Positions 27,032-35,423 of a DNA stretch of 35,423 nt are shown piece after piece; position 1 is the first letter of the stretch, and every line of letters begins with the position of its first letter. A program made the position numbers and the translations under genes. The stretch covers positions 3,166 to 38,588 of the forward strand of contig VEPI01000145.1 of the NCBI GenBank assembly GCA_012026935.1, in the 5' to 3' direction. The notes below the pieces were generated by a model. That model was not told the origin of the DNA. It saw only the letters and a program-made list of their open reading frames with translations, and did not search any database. Origin of the DNA: Melioribacter sp. (lineage in GTDB: Bacteria > Bacteroidota > Ignavibacteria > Ignavibacteriales > Melioribacteraceae).

Positions 27032-28357
27032 CTATTTTTTTATACCTACGACAATCTTCGATCCTTCCACAGCTTTCACAATAATTGCAGAATCATGACT
27101 GATATAATCACCTTCTGTGACTACATCAATTCTTTGTTCGTTAATTATTGCAGAACCAGCTGGGCGTAAATCCGTTAATGCAATTCCTTCAACTCCTATA
27201 AGATGATCAAAGATTGGCTTTGCAGTATAACCAGATTTCCCGGGAACGTGTTCTTGTAAAATTAGTCTATTCCAAATATTTGTCTTGGGTAATATTTTTG
27301 AAAGCAAATAAATAAATATTCCGGTTCCCACAAATACTGCAGCTAATTGTATAATCGCAACAGATATTAATGACCTGTCTGTTATTTCAAAATCACCGAT
27401 GAGACCAAGAAATAAACCTGTTATCATTAGTATTATTCCTAATACACCAACAATACCAAATCCCGGTATGATAAATATTTCGATCAAGAGAAGAATAACA
27501 CCAACAATAAAAATTACAATTTCTATTACTGAGGCTAACTGAAGAATATATCCTGAACCAAAAAATAAAACGAGAGCAATAACAGCAATCGTCCCGGGTA
27601 AACCCCAGACTCCCATTTTTATTTCCGTGAATATTCCCAGAAGACCAATCATAATCAGCAAAGAAGAAACTATCGGATTGTTTAAGAATCTAACAAAATT
27701 TTCAGCCCAGTTTGAACTAATTGTTAACTCTTCAGCTTTGTCAAAACCAAAAGCTTTTTTTACGTCTTCAAGATTAGTTAAAACCGTATCAGCCATTTTA
27801 TATTTGAGAGCTTCTTCTGCCGTAAGTGTAATCAATTTTGTGCTGTCATCTTTTAGATCAGCTACAGAAATTGTTTCATCAACCATGCCTTGTGCAATAT
27901 CTGTCCGACGATTATTTTTTTCGGCAGTTGCTCTCATTTCAGAGCGCATATACGATTGATATTTTTCAGATTGCTTCTGTCCGGATTGGTCTACTACCGT
28001 TGAAGCGCCGATTGAAGCCCCGGGAACCATAACAATTTTCTCGCATGATAAAGCAATCAAAGCGCCGGCTGAGATTGCACGCTTATCAATGAATGCAATT
28101 GTTCTGACTTTACTGTTAAGAATAGCATCTTTGATTTGTGTCGCCGCATCAACTCTTCCGCCGAACGTATTAATCTTAAAAATTATTGCATTAGCAAAAT
28201 TCTTTTCAGCTTCTTCAACTACCCGTTTTACATAGGGTGCAATTCCAAGATCAATTTCACCCTCAATATTTCCAATATAAATTTTTTGATGCTGTGCAGT
28301 TATACTATTTAACAATGCTAATGTGAGTATAACAAAAAATAAAATTGAGCGTCTCAA
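27032..28357 (-). CDS. NfeD-family membrane serine protease (1510-N type, long form)
   Basis: Long NfeD protein: an exported ClpP-like serine protease joined to membrane helices and a C-terminal OB-fold, usually paired with a stomatin/flotillin substrate. The signal is at 1-21. The protease domain has NTFGGRVDAA, the catalytic Ser 96 in RAISAGALIALS and a Lys in SEKYQSYMRSEMR that fits the Ser-Lys dyad. Four or five helices lie at about 225-365, then the OB-fold with GVEGIALTDLRPAGSAIINE. The start is TTG 28357: no ATG in frame. A 4-codon ATG-AGA-AAA-CCT-TGA mini-frame (28368-28354) overlaps it. No stomatin gene is adjacent. Confidence 0.9.
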   Translation of the reverse strand: MRRSILFFVILTLALLNSITAQHQKIYIGNIEGEIDLGIAPYVKRVVEEAEKNFANAIIFKINTFGGRVDAATQIKDAILNSKVRTIAFIDKRAISAGALIALSCEKIVMVPGASIGASTVVDQSGQKQSEKYQSYMRSEMRATAEKNNRRTDIAQGMVDETISVADLKDDSTKLITLTAEEALKYKMADTVLTNLEDVKKAFGFDKAEELTISSNWAENFVRFLNNPIVSSLLIMIGLLGIFTEIKMGVWGLPGTIAVIALVLFFGSGYILQLASVIEIVIFIVGVILLLIEIFIIPGFGIVGVLGIILMITGLFLGLIGDFEITDRSLISVAIIQLAAVFVGTGIFIYLLSKILPKTNIWNRLILQEHVPGKSGYTAKPIFDHLIGVEGIALTDLRPAGSAIINEQRIDVVTEGDYISHDSAIIVKAVEGSKIVVGIKK

Positions 28358-28429
28358 GGTTTTCTCATATGAAGTGAATAATTACATGATCTACTTACTC
28401 AAAAAGAAGAAATTATTCAATAGAAATGA

Positions 28430-29320
28430 TTAGCGATTTATGAAGGCATAATTCAATATCTTATAAACAAGTTTAGCGGCAACGTAATTTGATGAAGGTG
28501 AGTATTTTGACGGTGCTAATTCAACAACATCAAATCCCACAATATTTTTTTCGAGTCCTACAATTTTAAGAAGATCCATTGTTTCATCCCAAAATAATCC
28601 GCCAGGTTCAGTCGTTCCGGTTGCAGGTAGAAGTGAGGGATCAAATCCGTCAACATCAAACGTGATGTAAACATTTTCCGATAAATTTTTCACAACTAAT
28701 TCTTGCCAATTGTTGCCGTACATTCCTAATTTTATTTCGCGTGCGTAAAATGTTTTTATACCCCTATGTTTTCTTAACTCAGATTCTTCTTTACACTGAG
28801 CTCTAATTCCAACTTGAACTATACTCGAATTGAATTCTGAAACTCTTGCCATTACACTGGCATGAGAATATTTAGAACCTTCATAACTTTCACGCAGATC
28901 GGAATGAGCATCAATTTGTAAGATAGAAAGGTTAGGGAATCTTTCATGATGTGCTTTAATCGGAGCAGCTGATAATGAATGTTCTCCGCCAAGGGTTACT
29001 ACAAATTTTCCAGCATCTAAGTGTTTGGAAACTTCTTTATAAATTTTATCAAGAGATTTTTCCACAGATAACTTTTGCAAGTTTAATGCTTCAAGTGTAC
29101 AAATTCCTTTTTCAAAACATAATTCCTTCCCCAGCTCTTCATCATAAAATTCAACATAATGGGAAGCTTCCAATATTTCTTCCGGTCCTTTACCCGTGCC
29201 TTTACCGTAAGAAACAGTTTTTTCTAACGGAGCGGAAACAATTACTATCTGGGAATCTGTGTAATTGGAATATTCTTTTTCTATTGCTAGAAAATTTTTC
29301 TTTATGCCGAGTTCTTTCAT
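28430..29320 (-). CDS. speB: Agmatinase / ureohydrolase family protein
   Basis: Dinuclear manganese enzyme; agmatinases hydrolyse agmatine to putrescine and urea. Metal ligands are complete: H114 in LGGEHS, D137, H139 and D141 in QIDAHSDLR, D222 and D224 in TFDVDGFDPS. YSHASVMAR (151-159) and GTTEPGG (235-241) match the agmatinase rather than arginase subgroup. Length 296 is typical. The substrate could differ (guanidinobutyrate, formimidoylglutamate), but the motifs favour agmatine. A weak GAAGAG site precedes ATG 29320. The gene is 54 bp after yajC with a hairpin in the gap. Confidence 0.87.
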   Translation of the reverse strand: MKELGIKKNFLAIEKEYSNYTDSQIVIVSAPLEKTVSYGKGTGKGPEEILEASHYVEFYDEELGKELCFEKGICTLEALNLQKLSVEKSLDKIYKEVSKHLDAGKFVVTLGGEHSLSAAPIKAHHERFPNLSILQIDAHSDLRESYEGSKYSHASVMARVSEFNSSIVQVGIRAQCKEESELRKHRGIKTFYAREIKLGMYGNNWQELVVKNLSENVYITFDVDGFDPSLLPATGTTEPGGLFWDETMDLLKIVGLEKNIVGFDVVELAPSKYSPSSNYVAAKLVYKILNYAFINR

Positions 29321-29332
29321 ATGTACTCTTCA

Positions 29333-29358
29333 TTCCCCCTTCAAAAAAGAAGGGGAAA
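29333..29358. repeat. GC hairpin in the yajC-speB gap
   Basis: CCCCTTC (29336-29342) pairs with GAAGGGG (29349-29355) around an A6 loop, with TT/AA extension past a bulged C. On the minus strand no T-run follows, so it is not a clean terminator. It resembles short dispersed palindromes common in this group, and could modulate speB translation. Confidence 0.45.
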
Positions 29359-29374
29359 TGATAAAAAAATATTT

Positions 29375-29685
29375 TTAATCTTTTAATACAGATAAAATTG
29401 AAGATCGTTCAAATTTTATTTTAATATTATTGCCAACGTCAACAAGAACTGTCTTATCTTCTAAACCGGCAATGGTTCCGTGCATACCGCCGCTTAAAAT
29501 AATTTTATCTCCTTTTTGTAAAGCCTCCAGCATTTTTTTCTGCTCTTTAGCCCTTTTCTGTTGTGGTCTTATAATCATAAAATAAAAGATTGCAAAGATT
29601 GCACCGAACATGATCAAAGTGCTAATCATACTTCCGCCGCCGCCTTGACCATCAGGTGCTGGCGCCATTGCTAAAAGAATATCCA

Positions 29686-29686
<1 letters not shown>
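29375..29686 (-). CDS. yajC: Preprotein translocase subunit YajC
   Basis: Accessory membrane subunit that joins SecDF. The 103-residue protein has a Gly-rich N-terminus (PDGQGGGGS), one membrane helix at about 20-39, the conserved IIRPQQKRAKEQKKML, and the small cytoplasmic domain GDKIILSGGMHGTI. Its ATG overlaps the tgt stop (TAATG), with GAGGAG in the last tgt codons as ribosome binding site. tgt-yajC is a widely conserved order; secD/secF do not follow here. Confidence 0.96.
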
Positions 29687-30909
<1,223 letters not shown>

Positions 30910-30971
30910 TTATAATATGATTTTTAAGTTAACAACAGGTTATATGAATCTAAGAATATTGTTTGATAAGC

Positions 30972-31061
30972 TGTTAAAACAGTTCAACCTATTACAATTA
31001 TTTTCTTTAACTCAGCTATTAATCGTGGGGTTTGAAGAACAATGTTAAAACTGTTTTACCT
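30972..31061. promoter_or_regulatory. Two copies of a 19-bp dyad motif upstream of tgt
   Basis: TGTTAAAACAGTTCAACCT (30972-30990) and TGTTAAAACTGTTTTACCT (31043-31061) match at 16 of 19 positions and are 71 bp apart start to start. The second is a near-perfect dyad, GTTAAAAC-T-GTTTTACC. A degenerate partial copy (GGAACGGTTTAAA) lies at 31081-31093. They lie in the 261-bp gap before the tgt-yajC-speB-nfeD run and look like repressor or activator operators. The gap has no other gene. Confidence 0.5.
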
Positions 31062-31146
31062 GTCCGCTATTCTTTTTGACGGAACGGTTTAAATTCTAAT
31101 TCACACGGGGATTAAACAATAAAATTATAAGGTCGAAATTAGCTAA

Positions 31147-31500
31147 TTATCCTTGTTCAGTTTTTCCCAGCCAGCTAATAATACCGCCTTTTAGATTGTA
31201 AACTTTTTCAAAACCCATACTTTTCATTTGTTGACAAGCGGAATGACTTCTTCTTCCGGCTCGGCAATAAACAAAATAAGGTTTCGAACGATTAAGCTTT
31301 TCAATCTGATCTGCAAAATTTGGTTTGTAAATATCAATATGTTTCGAATTCGGTATTCTTAAAGATTTGTTCTCTTCAAGAGTTCTAACATCTATTAAAA
31401 TAAAATTCTTTTCTTCTTTCATCATTTTTTCAAATGAATCTGAATCTAAGTGATGAATATCATTATGATTTCCAAAGAGAGAGGATAATATGGAGGTCAT
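31147..31500 (-). CDS. Single-domain rhodanese-like protein
   Basis: Sulfur-carrier or persulfide-transfer protein, 117 residues from ATG 31500. ILIDVRTLEEN is the early CH2A-type motif; the active loop CRAGRRS starts at Cys 79, followed by KVYNLKGGIISWLG. Loop composition, with Arg and Ser, fits thiosulfate-type single-domain rhodaneses. A GTG at 31521 would add seven residues, but AAAGGG sits correctly for the ATG. No signal peptide is seen. It follows the CBS membrane protein gene closely and ends the minus-strand run; nothing indicates the sulfur acceptor. Confidence 0.9.
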   Translation of the reverse strand: MTSILSSLFGNHNDIHHLDSDSFEKMMKEEKNFILIDVRTLEENKSLRIPNSKHIDIYKPNFADQIEKLNRSKPYFVYCRAGRRSHSACQQMKSMGFEKVYNLKGGIISWLGKTEQG

Positions 31501-31525
31501 TTTGCCCTTTCTGAATTTCACCCGG

Positions 31526-32761
31526 TTAAATTTCTGTTTCCGGAATTAGTGTGAGTTTTAATAAATCAATTTTGGTTTTGTCTGCTTTTAAGATTTGTAC
31601 AGATAAATTAGAAATCTTAAATGATTCTCCTTTTACAGGGATCCTTCCAATCTTAAACGTTACATATCCGGCAATAGTTTCATAATCGCCTTCCGGTATT
31701 TGAAAATCTAATTCTTCATTCAAATAATCTATTTCTACTTTACCATTAACCAAATAAGAATTAGCATCTATCTTTTTGGCAATTTTTTCTTCAACATCAT
31801 CATACTCATCGCGTATTTCGCCGAATAATTCTTCTATCAAATCTTCTACAGTTAGAATCCCCGCTGTTCCGCCAAATTCATCTACAACAATAGCAATTGA
31901 AAATTGTTTGTCTAGAAATTCATTCAGCATTTCTAAACTTTTTTTTGTCTCAGGTACAAATACTACATCACGCATAACGGTTTTGAGATCATCCGGCTGT
32001 TTAAAAATATCTTTACTGAAAACAACTCCTTTTATGTTATCTAAATTTTCATCGTAAACGGGAAGTTTGGAGTAACCGGAATCAATAAAAGATTTCATAA
32101 CTTCATTCATTGTGCTTGTTATTTCTATACCTACAATTTCAGTTCTGGGTGTCATTGCTTCATAAACACGCTGCTCGCGTATATCAATAACTTTACTGAT
32201 AATATCAGACTGCTCTTCATCCATCTTACCGGCTTCTGAACTTTCTTCAATTAAATTCTGAATATCTTCTTTATCGAATAAATGTTGAATCTCTTCTTCC
32301 TCTTTTAAGTTTGTTCTGCTTAAAATTGAAGACACTTTAGATGTTATTTTCACCAACGGATATAGTACTATTGTAATTATTCTTAATGGAATTGCTACGA
32401 TCATAACAAGCCGGTCTGCAAGCTCTCTGCCAAAATATTTTGGGATCAATTCACCAAATAGAAGTATCAATACGGTTGATATCAAGAGAATTTCAAATTC
32501 TTGCAAACCAAATAAATTAAAAAGGAAAACCGAACTGAGAGAAGCAAAAGTAACATTGACAGCATTATTAGAAATTAATATCGTAGAAAAAAAATGATCT
32601 GGATTATTTATAAAATATCTTGCATTCAGTGCCGATAGATTTTTCTTCCGTGCACGAATTTCAATTTTAATTTTATTCCCGACAATGAAAGCAATCTCTG
32701 AAGACGAAAAAAATGCACTTAATAAAAGGAGAATAAATAAGCTTAATAGATCATCAATCAT
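31526..32761 (-). CDS. CorC/HlyC-family membrane protein (CNNM, CBS pair, CorC_HlyC domains)
   Basis: Predicted magnesium/cobalt efflux-type transporter. The DUF21/CNNM membrane domain spans about 1-180 with helix 1 SLFILLLLSAFFSSSEIAFI and LLFGELIPKYFG in its third segment. Paired CBS domains follow at about 195-315 (MTPRTEIVGIE, IAIVVDEFGGTAGILTVEDL), then the CorC_HlyC C-terminal domain (ANSYLVNGKVEIDYLNEEL). I choose ATG 32761, which has AGGA six bases upstream and gives the usual N-terminus. An upstream in-frame ATG at 32785 overlaps the prenyltransferase stop as ATGA and cannot be excluded. Not haemolytic by any visible feature, despite the old family name. Confidence 0.9.
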   Translation of the reverse strand: MIDDLLSLFILLLLSAFFSSSEIAFIVGNKIKIEIRARKKNLSALNARYFINNPDHFFSTILISNNAVNVTFASLSSVFLFNLFGLQEFEILLISTVLILLFGELIPKYFGRELADRLVMIVAIPLRIITIVLYPLVKITSKVSSILSRTNLKEEEEIQHLFDKEDIQNLIEESSEAGKMDEEQSDIISKVIDIREQRVYEAMTPRTEIVGIEITSTMNEVMKSFIDSGYSKLPVYDENLDNIKGVVFSKDIFKQPDDLKTVMRDVVFVPETKKSLEMLNEFLDKQFSIAIVVDEFGGTAGILTVEDLIEELFGEIRDEYDDVEEKIAKKIDANSYLVNGKVEIDYLNEELDFQIPEGDYETIAGYVTFKIGRIPVKGESFKISNLSVQILKADKTKIDLLKLTLIPETEI

Positions 32762-32781
32762 TTCATATCCTATACATTCTA

Positions 32782-33669
32782 TCATGCATAAATAATAAAT
32801 ACGGTTGTTACTATGTACAAAACTAAATTAATTATCATTGGAATATCCGTCATCAATACTTCAATTACGTTTTCACCCTTGTCTTTTTTGTAAACTAAAT
32901 ACATATATCTAAAAATTCCGAATATCACATATATTGTTGTAAATACTAAATTCTCGGAACCAAAAAAATGAACTGTCCTATCCGCTACAGAATACAAAGC
33001 ATAACTTAATATTACACCGCTGCCTGTCATGGCTGCAATTTGATCTATGAAACTCAAAGAGTAATCTTTCAGAACTAATCTTTGTTCCGAAGGATTGGAA
33101 CTATTTGCAATTTCAACACGCCGTTTCATAACTGCAAGGAAAAGCGAAAGGAATATTGTTGTTAGTATTAGCCAGTTTGAAATACCCACTGATATTAAAA
33201 ATGCGCCGGCAATTACACGCAGCATAAATCCGGAGGCAATACAAAATAAATCCACTATCACAACTTCTTTTAGGAATGATGTATATAAAATATTTATGAT
33301 GACATAGGACCAAATGATCAAACTAAAATAGAGAGACATCTGAAAAGTAATTATTGTAAGTATTAAGAAGAAAATAACCGATATAGCTGAGGCTGTGGAC
33401 TTGGAAGCAGAACCGCTAGCAACCGGTCTATTCTTCTTTAAGGGATGAAATTTATCTTTTGGTGCATCTACGATATCGTTAAAAACATAAACAGCACTTG
33501 AAGCAATTGAGAATGTAAAAAATCCGAACAAGACGGTAAGAAAATAATCCGGACTAAAAATATGTTTTGAAAATACTGCCGGGACAAAAATAAAAAAATT
33601 CTTTGGCCAGCTGGTAACTCTAATTAGTTTTATATAAACGTATATATTAGAATACCACGGCTTCTTCAT
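32782..33669 (-). CDS. UbiA-family prenyltransferase, decaprenyl-phosphate phosphoribosyltransferase-like
   Basis: Membrane prenyltransferase with about nine helices. The first Asp-rich motif [23 protein letters not shown] (64-86) has N64, D65, D68, D72 and the HP-x2-K-x-RP extension specific to DPPR synthases such as mycobacterial Rv3806c. [20 protein letters not shown] followed by LRVIAGA, and [10 protein letters not shown], also match that subgroup. These enzymes join phosphoribosyl pyrophosphate to polyprenyl phosphate, the first step toward polyprenyl-phospho-arabinose. The start lies 23 bp inside the end of the mutase gene. The subgroup call is by recalled motifs; the DprE1/DprE2 epimerase genes are not in view. 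Confidence 0.85.
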   Translation of the reverse strand: MKKPWYSNIYVYIKLIRVTSWPKNFFIFVPAVFSKHIFSPDYFLTVLFGFFTFSIASSAVYVFNDIVDAPKDKFHPLKKNRPVASGSASKSTASAISVIFFLILTIITFQMSLYFSLIIWSYVIINILYTSFLKEVVIVDLFCIASGFMLRVIAGAFLISVGISNWLILTTIFLSLFLAVMKRRVEIANSSNPSEQRLVLKDYSLSFIDQIAAMTGSGVILSYALYSVADRTVHFFGSENLVFTTIYVIFGIFRYMYLVYKKDKGENVIEVLMTDIPMIINLVLYIVTTVFIIYA

Positions 33670-35302
33670 AAGTCCCGAAGTGTTGTTTCAATTCTTCAAC
33701 CATTTCACCCAAAGTAACATAATTATTTGCCGCTTTTACAAAAACCGGCATTAAATTTTTACCGCTTGTAGCTGCTTCACTTATTTCCTGAAGACTTTTT
33801 TCAACTTCATTTTGATTTCTGCTCTGATGTAATTCTGCTAATCTTTTTCTTTGTTGAATTTCCACTTCAGGAGAAATTGTAAGTATCGGAATATCTATCT
33901 TAGATTCTTCTTCAACAAATTCATTAATCCCGACAATAAATTTTTCTTTTTTCTCCAATTCTCTCTGGTAGCGATATGCAGAATCGGCAATTTCTTTTTG
34001 GAAATAACCGTGTTCAATTGCGTCAATAACTCCGCCGAGAGAATCAATCTCGCCAAAAATTCTATTTGCTTCCGCTTCCATTTTATTCGTGAGTGATTCA
34101 ACAAAATAGCTTCCTCCAAGCGGATCAACGGTATTTATTATTCCGGTTTCATAAGCAAGTATTTGTTGTGTACGGAGAGCAATCTTAACCGCTTTCTCAC
34201 TTGGAAGTGCTAAGGTTTCATCCATCGAATTTGTGTGAAGCGATTGCGTACCGCCAAGCACAGCAGCCATAGCTTGAAATGCAGTACGAACAATATTGTT
34301 TTCCGGCTGCTGGGCTGTTAAAGTACATCCGGCTGTTTGTGAATGGAAACGTAACCACCATGATCTTGGATTTTTAGCTCCGTACTTTTCACGCAATCTC
34401 TTAGCATAAATTCTTCTAGCAGCCCGGTACTTTGCAATTTCTTCAAAGAAATCCAAATGCGAGTTAAAGAAAAATGAAAGTCTCGGCGCGAAAGAATCAA
34501 TGTCCATTCCTCTTTCCAGACAAGCTTCGATGTATGCAAATCCATCAGCCAAAGTATAAGCAAGTTCCTGTGCAGCAGTAGATCCCGCTTCGCGAATATG
34601 ATAACCGCTTATTGAAACCGGATTCCATTGAGGCACTTCATTAGCACAGTACTCAATCATATCTGTAATAATTCTCATCGAAGGACGCGGCGGGAAAATA
34701 AATTCTTTTTGTGCGATGTACTCTTTTAAAATATCGTTTTGAAGTGTTCCTCGAAGTTTCTCAAAACCAACACCTTGTTTTTGAGCTACCGCAAGATAGA
34801 ATGCAAATATCATCGCTGCCGGAGAATTGATTGTCATTGAAGTTGATACTTTATCAAGCGGAATACCGTCAAATAAAATTTCCATATCTTGAAGTGAAGA
34901 GACAGCAACTCCGCAAATTCCAACTTCACCTTGGCTCATAGGTGAATCGGCATCCCAGCCCATTAAAGTCGGAAGATCGAATGCTACGGAAAGTCCGGGC
35001 TGTCCATGTTCAAGTAAATATTTGAATCGCTGGTTTGTATCTTCGGGCGTTCCGAATCCCGCAAACTGCCTCATCGTCCAGACTTTTCCGCGATAACCGT
35101 TTGTATGAATGCCGCGTGTATAAGGATATTCTCCAGGGAAACCTATCTCTTCAAGTTGATTATTAATTCCAATATCATCTTGTGTGTAAAGCGGTTTGAT
35201 CGGTACGCCGGAAACAGTAGAAAATTTCATTCCGTTTTCGTCCGACTTTGAAAGTTTATTAATGTATGCTTCTTTTGCTTTATTATATTTATCTGAAAGC
35301 AT
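33647..35302 (-). CDS. B12-dependent acyl-CoA mutase large subunit, isobutyryl-CoA mutase-like
   Basis: Catalytic (TIM-barrel) subunit of the split methylmalonyl-CoA mutase family, 551 residues, without the C-terminal cobalamin-binding domain, which must come from a separate small protein. [26 protein letters not shown] and [11 protein letters not shown] place the active site, with His 235 over the cobalamin. The two substrate-selecting residues are F80 and Q198. Methylmalonyl-CoA mutase has Tyr and Arg there (Y89, R207 in Propionibacterium); IcmA has Phe and Gln at the same numbers as here. GAGG is 4 bases before ATG 35302. Neighbour genes for the small subunit and the G-protein chaperone are not in the window. 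Confidence 0.93.
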   Translation of the reverse strand: MLSDKYNKAKEAYINKLSKSDENGMKFSTVSGVPIKPLYTQDDIGINNQLEEIGFPGEYPYTRGIHTNGYRGKVWTMRQFAGFGTPEDTNQRFKYLLEHGQPGLSVAFDLPTLMGWDADSPMSQGEVGICGVAVSSLQDMEILFDGIPLDKVSTSMTINSPAAMIFAFYLAVAQKQGVGFEKLRGTLQNDILKEYIAQKEFIFPPRPSMRIITDMIEYCANEVPQWNPVSISGYHIREAGSTAAQELAYTLADGFAYIEACLERGMDIDSFAPRLSFFFNSHLDFFEEIAKYRAARRIYAKRLREKYGAKNPRSWWLRFHSQTAGCTLTAQQPENNIVRTAFQAMAAVLGGTQSLHTNSMDETLALPSEKAVKIALRTQQILAYETGIINTVDPLGGSYFVESLTNKMEAEANRIFGEIDSLGGVIDAIEHGYFQKEIADSAYRYQRELEKKEKFIVGINEFVEEESKIDIPILTISPEVEIQQRKRLAELHQSRNQNEVEKSLQEISEAATSGKNLMPVFVKAANNYVTLGEMVEELKQHFGTYEEAVVF

Positions 35303-35328
35303 AAAACCTCTTTTCTGAAATAAATATT

Positions 35329-35423
35329 TTATTTCTTTACTTTAATGAAAAATGGGTATAACATATAAACTGTCAACATCATTGCAACAGTTGTAAAAAT
35401 GTCAAATACAGGCTCCAGTAGCT
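35329..35423 (-). CDS. C-terminal end of a membrane protein, cut by window edge
   Basis: The reverse strand is open from the window edge for 30 codons to TAA at 35331-35329. The peptide is strongly hydrophobic ([20 protein letters not shown]) and ends in a basic FIKVKK, as a last membrane helix with a cytoplasmic tail would. The other two minus frames close quickly. The stop is 26 bp before the mutase ATG, so it is probably in the same operon. Family cannot be judged from this piece. Confidence 0.55.
   Translation of the reverse strand, partial: LLEPVFDIFTTVAMMLTVYMLYPFFIKVKK

Noticed and set aside
27838-28032. Short plus-strand open frames inside nfeD
   Set aside because: Shadows of the NfeD protease-domain coding sequence; no ribosome binding site or family.

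Overview
The window is AT-rich bacterial chromosomal DNA, densely packed with short intergenic gaps and many start/stop overlaps. The gene set suggests a member of the Ignavibacteria or a close relative in the Bacteroidota/Chlorobi group. It includes an alpha-glucan phosphorylase with a DUF3417-type N-terminus, DUF6263-like and NTF2-like lipoproteins, a RecR/YbaB pair, PurS/PurQ as separate genes, a split-type acyl-CoA mutase, and groES-groEL controlled by CIRCE. This placement is inferred from protein character only; no rRNA or tRNA is present. Most genes are housekeeping and look vertically inherited. No prophage, CRISPR array, insertion sequence or complete defence system is visible, and no gene-free stretch exceeds 300 bases.

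Layout, left to right. (1) 1-1497, minus: two nucleotide-sugar genes (wlbB/wbpD-type acetyltransferase, cut by the edge, and wlbA/wbpB-type oxidase) for a diacetamido-uronic acid of surface polysaccharide. (2) 1601-4708, plus: a POT-like transporter, a 96-bp repeat element, rsgA whose stop codon lies in an attC-like half-site, and a small membrane protein with a DHp-like helix pair but no ATPase domain. (3) 4870-9942, minus: sthA transhydrogenase, an unknown protein with a duplicated DLFKTT motif, and glgP. (4) 10231-15469, plus: plsY, an HtrA-type protease, purB, then groES-groEL behind a clear promoter and CIRCE operator, closed by a strong bidirectional terminator. (5) 15554-20172, minus: ybaB-recR-methyltransferase-lipoprotein-lipoprotein-ftsX, nearly all overlapping or abutting, then a UDP-glucuronate decarboxylase. 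(6) 20349-26961, plus: psd-pssA (phosphatidylethanolamine synthesis), purS-purQ, tatA, gatA, sucD-ndk and a lipoprotein. (7) 27032-30885, minus: tgt-yajC-speB-nfeD, preceded by two copies of a dyad motif. (8) 31147-35423, minus: acyl-CoA mutase large subunit, a DPPR-synthase-like UbiA prenyltransferase, a CorC/HlyC-type CBS membrane protein and a rhodanese, with the tail of one more membrane protein at the edge.

The observations most worth following are these. The mutase carries Phe80/Gln198, the isobutyryl-CoA mutase residue pair, rather than Tyr/Arg of methylmalonyl-CoA mutase. A lipoprotein gene at 17453-17950 appears to start at ATT, coupled to its upstream neighbour by an ATTAA overlap. 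SucD has a 32-residue tail of which 17 are lysine. Paired dyads lie upstream of tgt, and rsgA is flanked by a structured repeat and an attC-like half-site. I did not find a convincing multi-gene undescribed system.
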